64,000 nt of DNA from Geobacillus kaustophilus (GTDB taxonomy: Bacteria; Bacillota; Bacilli; Bacillales; Anoxybacillaceae), in assembly GCF_000948285.1 (NCBI RefSeq), contig NZ_JYBP01000003.1, positions 620,001-684,000 on the forward strand. Reading direction: 5' to 3'. Below the pieces are notes generated by a model. The model had not been told where the DNA came from, made no database searches, and worked only from the letters and a program-made list of their open reading frames with translations. Both the position numbers and the translations under genes were made by a program. Below, piece by piece: positions 6,922-15,252 of this stretch. Position 1 is the first letter of the stretch. Every line of letters begins with the position of its first letter.

Positions 6922-8786
6922 TTGTCTCCTTCCCCCCTTTCTTGCGCTAGTTGAATCAATATGTTTTCTTTTTCTTTTATGGATAGTGCCATGTAGTGCT
7001 CCCACGTTGTTGAGTCGATGGAGGATTTTTCCGCTATCCTGTTTCCATATCCGATAGATGGAATATGTAGTTTTTCCATTAAATACAAGCCGACAAAGAG
7101 ACTGATCTGTTCGTTTTCGAACAATCGGTACGGGATGGAAAACGCAGCCAACTCCTGAATATGTTTGGTTGCCGGAGTGCCATTGACGTCCAAGAACGGA
7201 TCAACATAAAACGTGTAGTTTCCGTCAGCCACCGTGCTGTCGTACAGCGAAAGGTTTGTGGTGTTGATGCTTTTTGGGATGATTGAGACGCTCTTGACTT
7301 CTTTTGTGCAATAATCTGTATTTGCAAGATTCGGAAACAAGTGGCATAGCTCATTGCGGATGGAAACGAGTTGATGCTTCAATTCCATATAATTTCTTGT
7401 TGTAGTGAGAAATGGTTTATAAACAAGGAAACGAGTATGTTGCACTTGAATTTGTTTGTAAGGACCATTGATCACGGAGAGACAAGGGAGATGGTCCCCA
7501 TGCCAACGGTACTTTTCCTTTCCGACAATCATGTTGACTCGTGTACATGTTTTCGTTTCCACATTGGAATGAAGCGTTCCGGATGAGTCGATATCGTAAA
7601 GCGTTGAATCCATGGACTGCGGATACCAGTTGGCTTCAAATGGCAACAACGTGACGCCCGATGTCAACGGATAAAAGGTTGAGCCGAACGTATGCCGATA
7701 ATAGATCGTCATGGATGGGGCACCGTTGGTCTGCACCTGAACAACGTTTCCTTGTTGTTGAAAGGGGAAACGCTTCCCTCCGCCTTGGATGTGATCGATT
7801 TGAAATTGCTCGTTGATCGAAAAACGAACGGTGTGTTCTTTCGGATGCAGAGAGAGTGTGGCTTTGATCGGATACGTGGATTTCGGATTCACCTCGATCT
7901 CCTTGATTTTCCAATATCCATGCAACGGGATGTTCTTGGGCTGAGCCTGATGTTTGATTTGTTGATAGAGTTTGACGTCGTTTGCCAACAGAATGTCATC
8001 CAACTGGAATTTTGATTGTGCATGTTGAAGGAAAAATGTTACGAAAATAACGAGAGTCACACTAGCCGCAAGCCCCGCGAAGGATCGCCGCATGCTTCGA
8101 AAAACGCCATAAACGGCGATGGAAGAAAGAATATACGCCAATTTGATCAGCACGCGTTCTTTTTGGAAGGTTAGGCTGAATAACGGGTCAATGTAAGGCC
8201 AACGATGGTTTCTCCACAAGGAGAAGGATGGATTGCGATATTCCAAAGAAAACAGCACGATGATCCACAAAACAAACACACCAACGAGCAACATCGCTTT
8301 TTTCGAAGAATGATAGGCGTAAACAGCGCCTGTGGACAATCCGATCATCCACGCCCATAGAAATGGTAGAAGAAAATGAATCAAATACAATGGAAACAGA
8401 AAGGCGAAAAGATCCCAACCCGCTGAATAGTTGATCACCACCGCACCGGCGATGATCCCGGCCAAGGCCAGTTGCCAAGCGAAAAAACAAATAAATGCGA
8501 TCAAAGCTTGGCAGAAGACGATCTTTTGCGGGTTTGGCATGATGTCATTCATCGCGATCCAGTGAATTGGAGTCGAAGTGAACAACGAAACATGCAAGCG
8601 GAAGCTGAAGAGCAGCCAGACGGCCATTCCAATCGGAACCAAGTATTTCGTATATAAGATCCACTCCGCTGGATTGATGGTATGGGGATTGAGGCAAACA
8701 AACATCAAAACCCCAGAAAATACGAATATGAAACTAGCTTCTGCTTTTAAGCGGGACGCCATTCTTGAAATGAACACCCATTTCAT
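6918..8786 (-). CDS. Large membrane protein, ABC-2 permease with degenerate M1-like region, 622 aa
   Basis: Residues 1-260 contain about seven membrane spans; residues ~270-620 are soluble and beta-rich, then helical, like the 683-aa protein at 1962-4013. No H-E-x-x-H metal site is seen. It is the first gene of the reconstructed operon and is translationally coupled to the ATPase-like gene. It is less conserved with the 683-aa protein in sequence than in layout, so the pair may form a heterodimeric permease. GC content is below that of the conserved genes to the right, consistent with transfer. Function is unknown; a role in peptide export or immunity is inferred from context. Confidence 0.6.
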   Translation of the reverse strand: MKWVFISRMASRLKAEASFIFVFSGVLMFVCLNPHTINPAEWILYTKYLVPIGMAVWLLFSFRLHVSLFTSTPIHWIAMNDIMPNPQKIVFCQALIAFICFFAWQLALAGIIAGAVVINYSAGWDLFAFLFPLYLIHFLLPFLWAWMIGLSTGAVYAYHSSKKAMLLVGVFVLWIIVLFSLEYRNPSFSLWRNHRWPYIDPLFSLTFQKERVLIKLAYILSSIAVYGVFRSMRRSFAGLAASVTLVIFVTFFLQHAQSKFQLDDILLANDVKLYQQIKHQAQPKNIPLHGYWKIKEIEVNPKSTYPIKATLSLHPKEHTVRFSINEQFQIDHIQGGGKRFPFQQQGNVVQVQTNGAPSMTIYYRHTFGSTFYPLTSGVTLLPFEANWYPQSMDSTLYDIDSSGTLHSNVETKTCTRVNMIVGKEKYRWHGDHLPCLSVINGPYKQIQVQHTRFLVYKPFLTTTRNYMELKHQLVSIRNELCHLFPNLANTDYCTKEVKSVSIIPKSINTTNLSLYDSTVADGNYTFYVDPFLDVNGTPATKHIQELAAFSIPYRLFENEQISLFVGLYLMEKLHIPSIGYGNRIAEKSSIDSTTWEHYMALSIKEKENILIQLAQERGEGDK

Positions 8787-8838
8787 GTGGAATGCCCTCT
8801 CTGATCATCAATTTCAAATGTTTGTAAAATTCAATGGC

Positions 8839-8864
8839 ATTATAAAAAAAAAAGAAGATGTCAA
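8839..8864 (-). promoter_or_regulatory. Possible promoter of the peptide/ABC operon
   Basis: TTGACA and TATAAT are both perfect on the minus strand, but only 14 bp apart with an A/T run between them, 3 bp short of the usual spacing. It lies about 50 bp before the start at 8786. A regulator that twists or bends the spacer could be needed, or the true promoter is elsewhere. Confidence 0.35.
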
Positions 8865-9082
8865 CCTTTTACATGGAAATTCACAGTATATTCGCAAATA
8901 ATAGGAAAATCGTATTATCATGATAGTTTTTGGCCAATTTCGCGCCTTTAGATGCAGGGAGTGTCCATTGTGTGACGTGCTTTTTTTCGATGCGCTGAAC
9001 GAAAGTGTTAGACATGAAATCGAGTGCGACGGGAAAACGATTTATGAAAAAGCCCGCTCATAAACCATGTCTTTTTGTCTAG

Positions 9083-9121
9083 GACGGTCTGTCCCCATAT
9101 TAGCGGACAGCCGTCTTTTTT
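9083..9121 (+). terminator. Orphan plus-strand terminator at the island boundary
   Basis: GACGGtCTGTCC pairs with GGACAGCCGTC (one bulged T) and is followed by six T. No plus-strand gene precedes it; only a 22-codon frame (9014-9082) ends at its foot. It probably belonged to a gene lost when the island to the left arrived. Confidence 0.65.
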
Positions 9122-9259
9122 GCTTCTCCGCGGCTGTTTGGGCAAGATGGGCTTCCGAGCGGCGTGTGAGGCCAGGATTGTCCGTTTTTTCCTTGCACCG
9201 AAAGCGCCGTCATCGGTACAATGAAGTCGGCAAACGTTGGCAAAGGGGAACTGCACGTC

Positions 9260-10240
9260 ATGAAAATCGGCTATCGAACGCTAAAAACTGCCGTCGGCGC
9301 GGCGTTGGCGATCGCCATCACCCAATGGCTTGGGTTGCACAATTTTGCTTCTGCCGGCATTATCGTCATTTTGTGCGTGCAAGTGACGAAAAAGCGGTCG
9401 CTTGAGACCGCCCGGGCGCGTTTTGCGGCGTGCGTCGTCGCGATCGGGTTTGCGGCGTTGTTTTTTACCGTCTTCGGCTATTATCCGTGGACGATTGGGC
9501 TGTTGCTGCTTTTGTTTATTCCCGTGACGGTCCGGCTGAAAATAAACGAAGGCATTGCGACAAGCTCGGTCATTATTTTGCATTTGTATGCGGCCAAGGA
9601 AATGACGTGGGGATTGGTCGCCAATGAACTGTTGTTGGTGGCTGTCGGCATCGGGGTGGCGCTCATCGTCAATATGTACATGCCGAGCGCCGAGAAGCAG
9701 CTCAAAGAGTACCAGCGCATTGTCGAAGATTTGTTCCGCATCATTTTAAAAGAAATCGTCCGCTACTTGCGCACGAATGAACTCGATTGGGACGGCAAAG
9801 AGCTGCCGCTCGCCGCGGAGGCGCTCGACAAAGCGAAAAAACTCGCCATGCGCCACGCCGACAACCAATTATGGCGTAATGAAGATGAATATGTCCGCTA
9901 CTTCCGCATGCGTGAGCGGCAGTTGGAAATCATCGAGCATATGCTTCCGCTTGTGACGTCGCTTACGTACACGGTTGAGCAGCGGATGATGATCGCCGAT
10001 TTTATCGATGAATTAAGCGACGCCATTCACCCGGGAAATACGGCGGACCGTTTTTTGCGGCGTCTTGCCGAGATGCGCGAACAGTTTAAGGCGATGCCGC
10101 TGCCAAAGACGCGCGAGCAGTTTGAAGAGCGAGCGGCGTTGTTTCATTTAGTGCGGGAATTGGAGCGATATTTAATCATTAAAAGCGAATTTCATCCCGG
10201 AAGCGAACCGAGACGGCGGCTTGAAAAGTCGGTGATTTAA
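9260..10240 (+). CDS. yqjA: Aromatic acid exporter family membrane protein (YqjA-like), 326 aa
   Basis: The start at 9260 is chosen because AAAGGGGA lies 10 nt upstream; 13 extra codons in front lack a binding site. Four or five membrane segments fill the first ~140 residues (M-K-I-G-Y-R-T-L-K-T opening, G-L-H-N-F-A-S-A), followed by a long helical cytoplasmic domain ending near 326. This is the layout of the DUF939/ArAE half-size proteins such as B. subtilis YqjA. Gene order (yqjA, yqjC, yqjD, yqjE) matches B. subtilis. Substrate is not known for these family members. Confidence 0.8.
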   Translation: MKIGYRTLKTAVGAALAIAITQWLGLHNFASAGIIVILCVQVTKKRSLETARARFAACVVAIGFAALFFTVFGYYPWTIGLLLLLFIPVTVRLKINEGIATSSVIILHLYAAKEMTWGLVANELLLVAVGIGVALIVNMYMPSAEKQLKEYQRIVEDLFRIILKEIVRYLRTNELDWDGKELPLAAEALDKAKKLAMRHADNQLWRNEDEYVRYFRMRERQLEIIEHMLPLVTSLTYTVEQRMMIADFIDELSDAIHPGNTADRFLRRLAEMREQFKAMPLPKTREQFEERAALFHLVRELERYLIIKSEFHPGSEPRRRLEKSVI

Positions 10241-10432
10241 TCGGATATAGAGCTTCACAGCAGTGTTTTCCAAATTGAAAAACCTTGCAACATCGCGTTT
10301 TTTTCCACGATTCCTCATGGATCGAGGAAATGGATTGTCTTTCACCAGTCTTTTAAGGCATGAAAACGGGGCATATGTCCATCCGTTTTGGCGCACACTA
10401 TAGCCAAACATTCAAGCAAAGGATGGACTTAT

Positions 10433-10939
10433 ATGCGGGTATGGTTGGCCATTTGTCTCGTGATAACCGCAGTGTTGGGGGCGCCTTTCCAGACAGCGGC
10501 GGAGGCGAAGCCGCTCGTGATTGTGAACAAAGCGATCAATAAGCTCGCGCTCGTCCGCGACGGCCGCATCGAAGCCGTTTATCCGGTGGCGACCGGGGTC
10601 AATACCGATTTGACGCCGGAAGGAATGTTTACGGTGACGGTGAAGGCGAAACACCCGTATTATCGGAAAAAGAACATCCCGGGCGGGGCGCCGAACAATC
10701 CGCTCGGCACAAGGTGGATCGGCTTTAACGCGCGCGGGACGGACGGGCGCACGTACGGCATTCATGGCACGAACAACCCGGCGTCGATTGGCGGCTACGT
10801 TTCGCAAGGCTGTGTGCGCATGCACAACCGCGATGTCGAGCAGCTGTATGAACGGGTGCCCATCGGCGCCAACGTGCTCATTCTCCGCAGCAACGAATCG
10901 TTTTACGCCATTGCCAAACGGTACGGCGCTGTCCAATGA
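10433..10939 (+). CDS. L,D-transpeptidase (YkuD family), secreted, 168 aa
   Basis: The start at 10433 has AAAGGA 9 nt upstream and opens a signal peptide ending near A-E-A-K (residue ~27). The catalytic domain follows at once: T-P-E-G-x-F substrate strand, H-G-T-N-N, and the active-site motif S-Q-G-C-V-R-M with catalytic Cys. There is no LysM domain at the N-terminus, although the last 15 residues (S-F-Y-A-I-A-K-R-Y-G) look like a truncated LysM-like tail. It should cross-link or anchor peptidoglycan outside the membrane. Similar short enzymes occur in Bacillus spores and cell walls. Confidence 0.85.
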   Translation: MRVWLAICLVITAVLGAPFQTAAEAKPLVIVNKAINKLALVRDGRIEAVYPVATGVNTDLTPEGMFTVTVKAKHPYYRKKNIPGGAPNNPLGTRWIGFNARGTDGRTYGIHGTNNPASIGGYVSQGCVRMHNRDVEQLYERVPIGANVLILRSNESFYAIAKRYGAVQ

Positions 10940-10940
10940 A

Positions 10941-10976
10941 AAACGCAAGCTTCCGGTTTCGGAGCTTGCGTTTTTT
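10941..10976. terminator. Bidirectional terminator after the L,D-transpeptidase gene
   Basis: AACGCAAGCT(T) pairs with AGCTTGCGTT, with six T on the plus side and five on the minus side. It serves the transpeptidase gene and the convergent prli42 gene. Confidence 0.85.
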
Positions 10977-10990
10977 ACGCCGGATCGCGC

Positions 10991-11083
10991 TTAAAACCAC
11001 ATGCTGATGCCGGCGAGGAGCGTCGTCAGCAGCATGCAAATGAGCATTAAATATACGACCAACTTTTGCGTTTTGCGCGACAA
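10991..11083 (-). CDS. prli42: Stressosome-associated membrane protein Prli42, 30 aa
   Basis: A TTG start 8 nt after AAGGAGG begins a 30-residue protein: a basic head (S-R-K-T-Q-K), then V-V-Y-L-M-L-I-C-M-L-L-T-T-L-L-A-G and S-M-W-F. This pattern matches Prli42, the tiny membrane anchor of the stressosome described in Listeria and conserved in Bacillales, which has the same V-V-Y-L-M and T-T-L-L-A-G signature as I remember it. It should link RsbR-type stressosomes to the membrane for general stress sensing. It lies between yqjA/the transpeptidase and yqjC on the opposite strand. Confidence 0.85.
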   Translation of the reverse strand: MSRKTQKLVVYLMLICMLLTTLLAGISMWF

Positions 11084-11233
11084 CGGTCCGTCCTCCTTCC
11101 CGTCCGCTGTTCTAGATTTATTGTAACGTCAAATAGAGGGGCGGACAAGGAAAAATAAAAGAAGGATTTTTTGTCGAAATGGCGAATTATAAATTGTTGG
11201 CCTCATCATTTTGCAGCAAAGGGGATCAAGACG

Positions 11234-11659
11234 ATGCAGGTGAAAAAAGTCGACCATATCGGCATCGCTGTCCGCTCGATCGAGAAAGCGCTTCCGTTCT
11301 ATACGGATGTGCTCGGCCTGCCGTTTCTCGGCATTGAGGAAGTCGAGTCGGAACAGGTGAAAGTGGCGTTTTTGCAGGCTGGCGAGGCGAAACTGGAGCT
11401 GCTGGAGCCGCTGTCGCCAGAGAGCGCGGTGGCGAAATTTATCGAAAAGCGCGGCGAAGGGATCCATCACGTCGCCCTTGGCGTCGATGATATCACCGAA
11501 CGCATCCGTGAGCTGAAAGAGCGCGGCATCCGCATGATTCAAGATGCGCCAAAACGCGGCGCCGGCGGGGCGTGGGTGGCCTTCATGCATCCGAAATCGA
11601 CCGGCGGCGTGTTGTACGAACTTTGTGAACGGACGAACCGAACGGAGGGACACCAATGA
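11234..11659 (+). CDS. mce: Methylmalonyl-CoA epimerase (YqjC), 141 aa
   Basis: The start at 11234 follows AAAGGGGAT; the frame is open 21 codons further upstream but without a site. The VOC fold is seen as two halves, with metal ligands H in V-D-H-I-G-I-A, E in K-L-E-L-L-E, H in G-I-H-H-V-A and E in G-V-L-Y-E-L. The enzyme interconverts the (R) and (S) forms of methylmalonyl-CoA in propionyl-CoA metabolism. Its stop overlaps the start of the carboxyltransferase gene (ATGA), supporting a joint role. Confidence 0.9.
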   Translation: MQVKKVDHIGIAVRSIEKALPFYTDVLGLPFLGIEEVESEQVKVAFLQAGEAKLELLEPLSPESAVAKFIEKRGEGIHHVALGVDDITERIRELKERGIRMIQDAPKRGAGGAWVAFMHPKSTGGVLYELCERTNRTEGHQ

Positions 11660-13206
11660 GCGACATGTACGACAAAATCAACGAACTGTATGACCGTCGC
11701 CGCGAAATCGAGCTTGGCGGCGGCGATGAGAAAATTGAACAGCAGCACGCGAAAGGGAAGCTGACGGCGCGCGAGCGGATTGACTTGCTTTTGGATGAAG
11801 GAACGTTTGTCGAACTCAATCCGTTCATCGAGCACCGCTGCACCGATTTTGGCCTGGGGGAAAAGAAGGGGCCGGGTGACGGGGTTGTGACCGGCTACGG
11901 GAAGATCAACGGCCGCACCGTATTTGTGTTCTCGCAAGATTTCACCGTCTTCGGCGGGGCGCTTGGGGAAATGCATGCGAAAAAGATCACGAACATCATG
12001 GATTTGGCGGCGAAAACCGGGGCGCCGATCATCGGCTTGAACGATTCGGGCGGCGCTCGCATTCAAGAAGGGGTCTTGTCGCTTGACGGGTACGGGCACA
12101 TTTTTTACCGCAACGCCATTTATTCCGGCGTCATCCCGCAAATTTCCGTCATTATGGGGCCGTGCGCCGGCGGGGCCGTCTACTCGCCGGCCATCACCGA
12201 TTTTGTGTTCATGGTCGAAAAAACGAGCCAAATGTTCATCACCGGCCCGAAAGTGATTGAAGCGGTGACCGGGGAGAAAATCAGCGCCGAAGATTTAGGC
12301 GGCGCCCGCGTGCACAACACGATCAGCGGCAACGCCCATTTTGCGGCGGCGAATGAAGAGGAGGCGCTCGCCGAGGTGCGGCGGCTCTTGGGCTATTTGC
12401 CGTCCAACAATAACGAAAAGCCGCCGTTTGGCCCGATTCCGGACGGGGACGACTACCGCCCCGATTTGGCCGATGTCGTGCCGATTGACGCCGTCCGCCC
12501 GTACGATGTGCGCCACGTCATCGCCCAAGTCGTCGATGACGGATCATTTATGGAAGTGCAAAAAGATTTCGCCAAAAACATCGTGATCGGCTTTGCCCGC
12601 ATCAAAGGCGAAGTGGTGGGGCTTGTGTGCAACCAGCCGAAGTTTATGGCCGGAGGGCTGGACATCGACTCATCCGACAAGGCGGCGCGGTTTATCCGCT
12701 TTTGCGATTCGTTCAACATCCCGATCATTACGTTTGAGGATGTCACCGGCTTTTTCCCGGGCGTCAAGCAGGAGCACGGCGGCATCATCCGCCACGGGGC
12801 GAAAATTTTGTACGCCTACTCGGAAGCAACGGTGCCGAAAATTACGGTCATTTTGCGCAAAGCGTACGGCGGCGCGTACGTTGCCTTAAACAGCAAATCG
12901 ATCGGCGCCGATGTCGTCTATGCGTGGCCGAACGCCGAAGTGGCCGTCATGGGGCCGCAAGGGGCGGCGAACATCATTTTCGCGAGCGAAATTGAAAAAA
13001 GTCCGAATCCGGAAGAAACGCGGGCGCAAAAAATTGAAGAATACCGCGAGAAATTCGCCAATCCGTACGTCGCGGCGAAATACGGCATGATCGATGACGT
13101 CATCGACCCGCGCGACACGAGAATCAAGCTCATTCAGGCGCTCGAGATGCTTCGAAATAAACACGAAGAACGGCCGAAGAAAAAGCATGGCAACATTCCA
13201 CTGTAA
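11656..13206 (+). CDS. yqjD: Acyl-CoA carboxylase beta (carboxyltransferase) subunit, YqjD, 516 aa
   Basis: A full-length biotin-dependent carboxyltransferase, propionyl-CoA type: N-terminal half with G-A-R-I-Q-E-G and the oxyanion motif G-P-C-A-G-G-A-V-Y, C-terminal half with D-V-T-G-F-F-P-G and R-K-A-Y-G-G-A-Y. No biotin carboxylase or biotin carrier gene is adjacent, so partners must be elsewhere, or it works as a methylmalonyl-CoA decarboxylase-like subunit. Coupling to the epimerase gene places it in propionyl/methylmalonyl-CoA metabolism. Synteny with B. subtilis yqjCD is clear. Confidence 0.9.
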   Translation: MSDMYDKINELYDRRREIELGGGDEKIEQQHAKGKLTARERIDLLLDEGTFVELNPFIEHRCTDFGLGEKKGPGDGVVTGYGKINGRTVFVFSQDFTVFGGALGEMHAKKITNIMDLAAKTGAPIIGLNDSGGARIQEGVLSLDGYGHIFYRNAIYSGVIPQISVIMGPCAGGAVYSPAITDFVFMVEKTSQMFITGPKVIEAVTGEKISAEDLGGARVHNTISGNAHFAAANEEEALAEVRRLLGYLPSNNNEKPPFGPIPDGDDYRPDLADVVPIDAVRPYDVRHVIAQVVDDGSFMEVQKDFAKNIVIGFARIKGEVVGLVCNQPKFMAGGLDIDSSDKAARFIRFCDSFNIPIITFEDVTGFFPGVKQEHGGIIRHGAKILYAYSEATVPKITVILRKAYGGAYVALNSKSIGADVVYAWPNAEVAVMGPQGAANIIFASEIEKSPNPEETRAQKIEEYREKFANPYVAAKYGMIDDVIDPRDTRIKLIQALEMLRNKHEERPKKKHGNIPL

Positions 13207-13208
13207 AC

Positions 13209-13233
13209 AAAAGGGGGCGAGGTGCCCCTTTTT
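13209..13233 (+). terminator. Terminator after yqjD
   Basis: AAAAGGGG pairs with CCCCTTTT around an 8-nt loop, five T at the end. Confidence 0.8.
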
Positions 13234-13376
13234 GTTTCCTGTTTGCGAGGAAATTCATGCGCGTCAGGGGCGTTCCCATCGCTCTTCCCCTACGGCCCCA
13301 CATTGGATCCGTCCGCGGCGGCCCGGGACAGGCGCGTGTCGATGCGTCCTGAACGTGCGGGGCGTGTGCGGCCGGT

Positions 13377-13406
13377 TTGGCTCTTGGTGGAACATTTCGG
13401 TATACT
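13377..13406 (+). promoter_or_regulatory. Sigma-A-like promoter of the PepT-like peptidase gene
   Basis: TTGGCT and TATACT are separated by 18 bp, about 35 bp before the start at 13441. The intervening 234 bp after yqjD otherwise hold only the terminator and GC-rich sequence without a recognisable gene. Confidence 0.5.
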
Positions 13407-13440
13407 TGAGGTGGAATACATAGACGGGAGGAAGAAAACC

Positions 13441-14565
13441 ATGGTGAATGAACAGCGTCTTGTCGATGAATTTTTAGAGCTCGTGCAAATCGACTCGGAA
13501 ACGAAGCATGAGGGAGCCATCGCCAAAGTGTTGAAACAAAAATTTGAAGCGCTCGGCCTTGAGGTGATCGAAGACGATGCCGCCGCGAAAACGGGGCATG
13601 GGGCGGGCAACTTGATTTGCACACTCCCGGCGACAAAAGACGGGGTGGATCCGATTTATTTCACGTCTCATATGGATACGGTCGTGCCCGGCAAAGGGGT
13701 GAAACCGTCGATTCAAGACGGCTATATCGTCACCGACGGGACGACGATTTTAGGCGCGGACGATAAAGCGGGCTTGGCGGCGATGTTGGAAGCGATTCGG
13801 GTGTTGAACGAGCAAAACATCCCGCACGGCGTGATCCAGTTTATCATCACCGTCGGAGAAGAGTCGGGGCTTGTCGGAGCGAAGGCGCTTGACCCGTCGC
13901 TCATTCAAGCGAAATACGGCTATGCGTTGGACAGCGACGGAAAAGTCGGCAACATCGTCGTCGCCGCGCCGACGCAGGCGAAGCTGAAAGTGGTGGTGCA
14001 CGGCAAAACGGCGCACGCCGGCGTCGCACCGGAGCGAGGGGTTTCCGCCATTACGATTGCGGCGAAAGCGATCGCGAAAATGCCGCTCGGCCGCATCGAC
14101 GAGGAAACAACGGCCAACATCGGCCGCTTCGAGGGCGGCACGCAAACGAACATCGTCTGCGACCGCGTCGATATTTTAGCCGAAGCCCGCTCGCTTGTCC
14201 CAGAAAAAATGGAAGACCAAGTGGCGAAAATGAAAGAGGCGTTTGAAACGGTCGCCGCGGAAATGGGCGGCCGCGCCGATGTCGAGGTGGAAGTGATGTA
14301 CCCGGGCTTTACGTTCAGCGACGGCGACCATGTCGTGGAAATCGCCAAACGGGCGGCGGCGAAAATCGGCCGGCCGTGCAAGCTCGAGCGAAGCGGCGGC
14401 GGCAGCGATGCCAACATCATCGCTGGCTTCGGCATTCCGACGGTCAACCTCGCTGTCGGCTATGAAGAAATCCATACGACGAACGAGCGGATGCCGATTG
14501 AAGAATTGGTCAAACTGACGGAAATGGTCATCGCCATTGTCGAAGAAGTCGCCAATGCCGGGTGA
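13441..14565 (+). CDS. yqjE: M20 family peptidase, PepT-like (YqjE), 374 aa
   Basis: The start at 13441 has GGGAGGAAG upstream; 73 codons further left are open but lack a site and overlap the promoter. Metal and catalytic motifs are in order: F-T-S-H-M-D-T-V (His ligand), L-G-A-D-D-K-A-G-L-A (bridging Asp), G-E-E-S-G-L-V-G (Glu pair), D-S-D-G, and H-T-T-N-E-R (final His). The dimerisation domain lies between about residues 180 and 290. It is a cytosolic dinuclear zinc aminopeptidase of the tripeptidase T group, matching B. subtilis YqjE. Confidence 0.88.
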   Translation: MVNEQRLVDEFLELVQIDSETKHEGAIAKVLKQKFEALGLEVIEDDAAAKTGHGAGNLICTLPATKDGVDPIYFTSHMDTVVPGKGVKPSIQDGYIVTDGTTILGADDKAGLAAMLEAIRVLNEQNIPHGVIQFIITVGEESGLVGAKALDPSLIQAKYGYALDSDGKVGNIVVAAPTQAKLKVVVHGKTAHAGVAPERGVSAITIAAKAIAKMPLGRIDEETTANIGRFEGGTQTNIVCDRVDILAEARSLVPEKMEDQVAKMKEAFETVAAEMGGRADVEVEVMYPGFTFSDGDHVVEIAKRAAAKIGRPCKLERSGGGSDANIIAGFGIPTVNLAVGYEEIHTTNERMPIEELVKLTEMVIAIVEEVANAG

Positions 14566-14592
14566 GCATCCGGGCGCTGGATGCTCTTTTTT
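14564..14592 (+). terminator. Terminator after yqjE
   Basis: GAGCATCC pairs with GGATGCTC around a 7-nt loop, followed by six T; it overlaps the stop codon. Confidence 0.85.
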
Positions 14593-14678
14593 CTTTCAAC
14601 GTTGAAATGCAGTGAAAAACAACCTGGAATCGGCCGATAAAAAAAGCAGAATGCCAATCACGAAAGAGGTGGCGGGGG

Positions 14679-15173
14679 ATGGACAAATACGTGGTCTTTC
14701 GCGTCGAGCGGGAACAGTACGCCGTCTCGATCGCGTATGTTGTCTCGATTGAAAAAATGACGGCGCCGACCGCCGTGCCGCATATGCCGAACGCCATGGC
14801 GGGCGTCGCACGCATCCGTGGTGAGCTCGTGCCGGTGCTTGATATGCGAAAGCTCCTATACGGGCGGACGATCGAAGAAACCGAGCAGACGCGTCTTGTC
14901 GTCGCCGCGGTCGACGGGTTGTCGGTCGCGTTTATCGTCGATGAAGCGAAGGAAATCGTGGATATTGAGCCCGGGGCGATCAAGCCGCTGCAACTCGTAT
15001 CCGCGGAGCGCACGCCGTATGTTGTCGGGATCGCGACGATGCCTGAGCGGCTGCTGACGGTGCTTGATCCGCGCGTGTTGTTTGCCCATTTGGAGGAAGC
15101 GGACGCGATTCGCGAGCAAGTGGCTGCCGCCCAGGCCGCGGCCCAGGCGATCCAAGAAGGAGAGACGGTATAG
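14679..15173 (+). CDS. Stand-alone CheW-domain chemotaxis coupling protein, 164 aa
   Basis: The start follows AAAGAGGTGG. The whole length is one CheW domain: Y-V-V-F-R-V-E-x-E-x-Y-A-V-S-I, the V-P-H-M-P-N motif, and R-G-E-L-V-P-V-L-D-M-R-K. CheW links chemoreceptors to the CheA kinase. The main che operon is not in the window, so this is an additional coupling protein placed between yqjE and gndA as a single gene with its own terminator. A phosphorylatable receiver domain is absent, so it is not CheV. The Ala/Gln-rich tail (residues ~150-164) is unusual. Confidence 0.85.
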   Translation: MDKYVVFRVEREQYAVSIAYVVSIEKMTAPTAVPHMPNAMAGVARIRGELVPVLDMRKLLYGRTIEETEQTRLVVAAVDGLSVAFIVDEAKEIVDIEPGAIKPLQLVSAERTPYVVGIATMPERLLTVLDPRVLFAHLEEADAIREQVAAAQAAAQAIQEGETV

Positions 15174-15195
15174 GTGTTTGCCTATACCGTTTTTT
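15165..15195 (+). terminator. Terminator after the cheW-like gene
   Basis: ACGGTATAGG pairs perfectly with CCTATACCGT and six T follow. It overlaps the stop codon and the -35 element of the next promoter. Confidence 0.85.
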
Positions 15196-15212
15196 CTTCC
15201 GCGCATATCCTA
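15186..15212 (+). promoter_or_regulatory. Sigma-K-like promoter of the Gly/Tyr-rich gene
   Basis: AC at 15186-15187, 16 bp, then CATATCCTA at 15204-15212 fits the sigma-K pattern AC-N16-CATAnnnTA exactly. The start codon is 41 bp downstream. This predicts late mother-cell expression. Confidence 0.6.
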
Positions 15213-15252
15213 ACCATGGAAATGAACTTCAAATCCAAAGGAGGCGCATTCC

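Noticed and set aside
10412-10948. Minus-strand frame opposite the L,D-transpeptidase gene
   Set aside because: A shadow caused by GC-rich codon use of the real gene.
11539-12231. 230-codon minus-strand frame opposite mce/yqjD
   Set aside because: Arg/His-rich shadow of the carboxyltransferase gene, no start signal.
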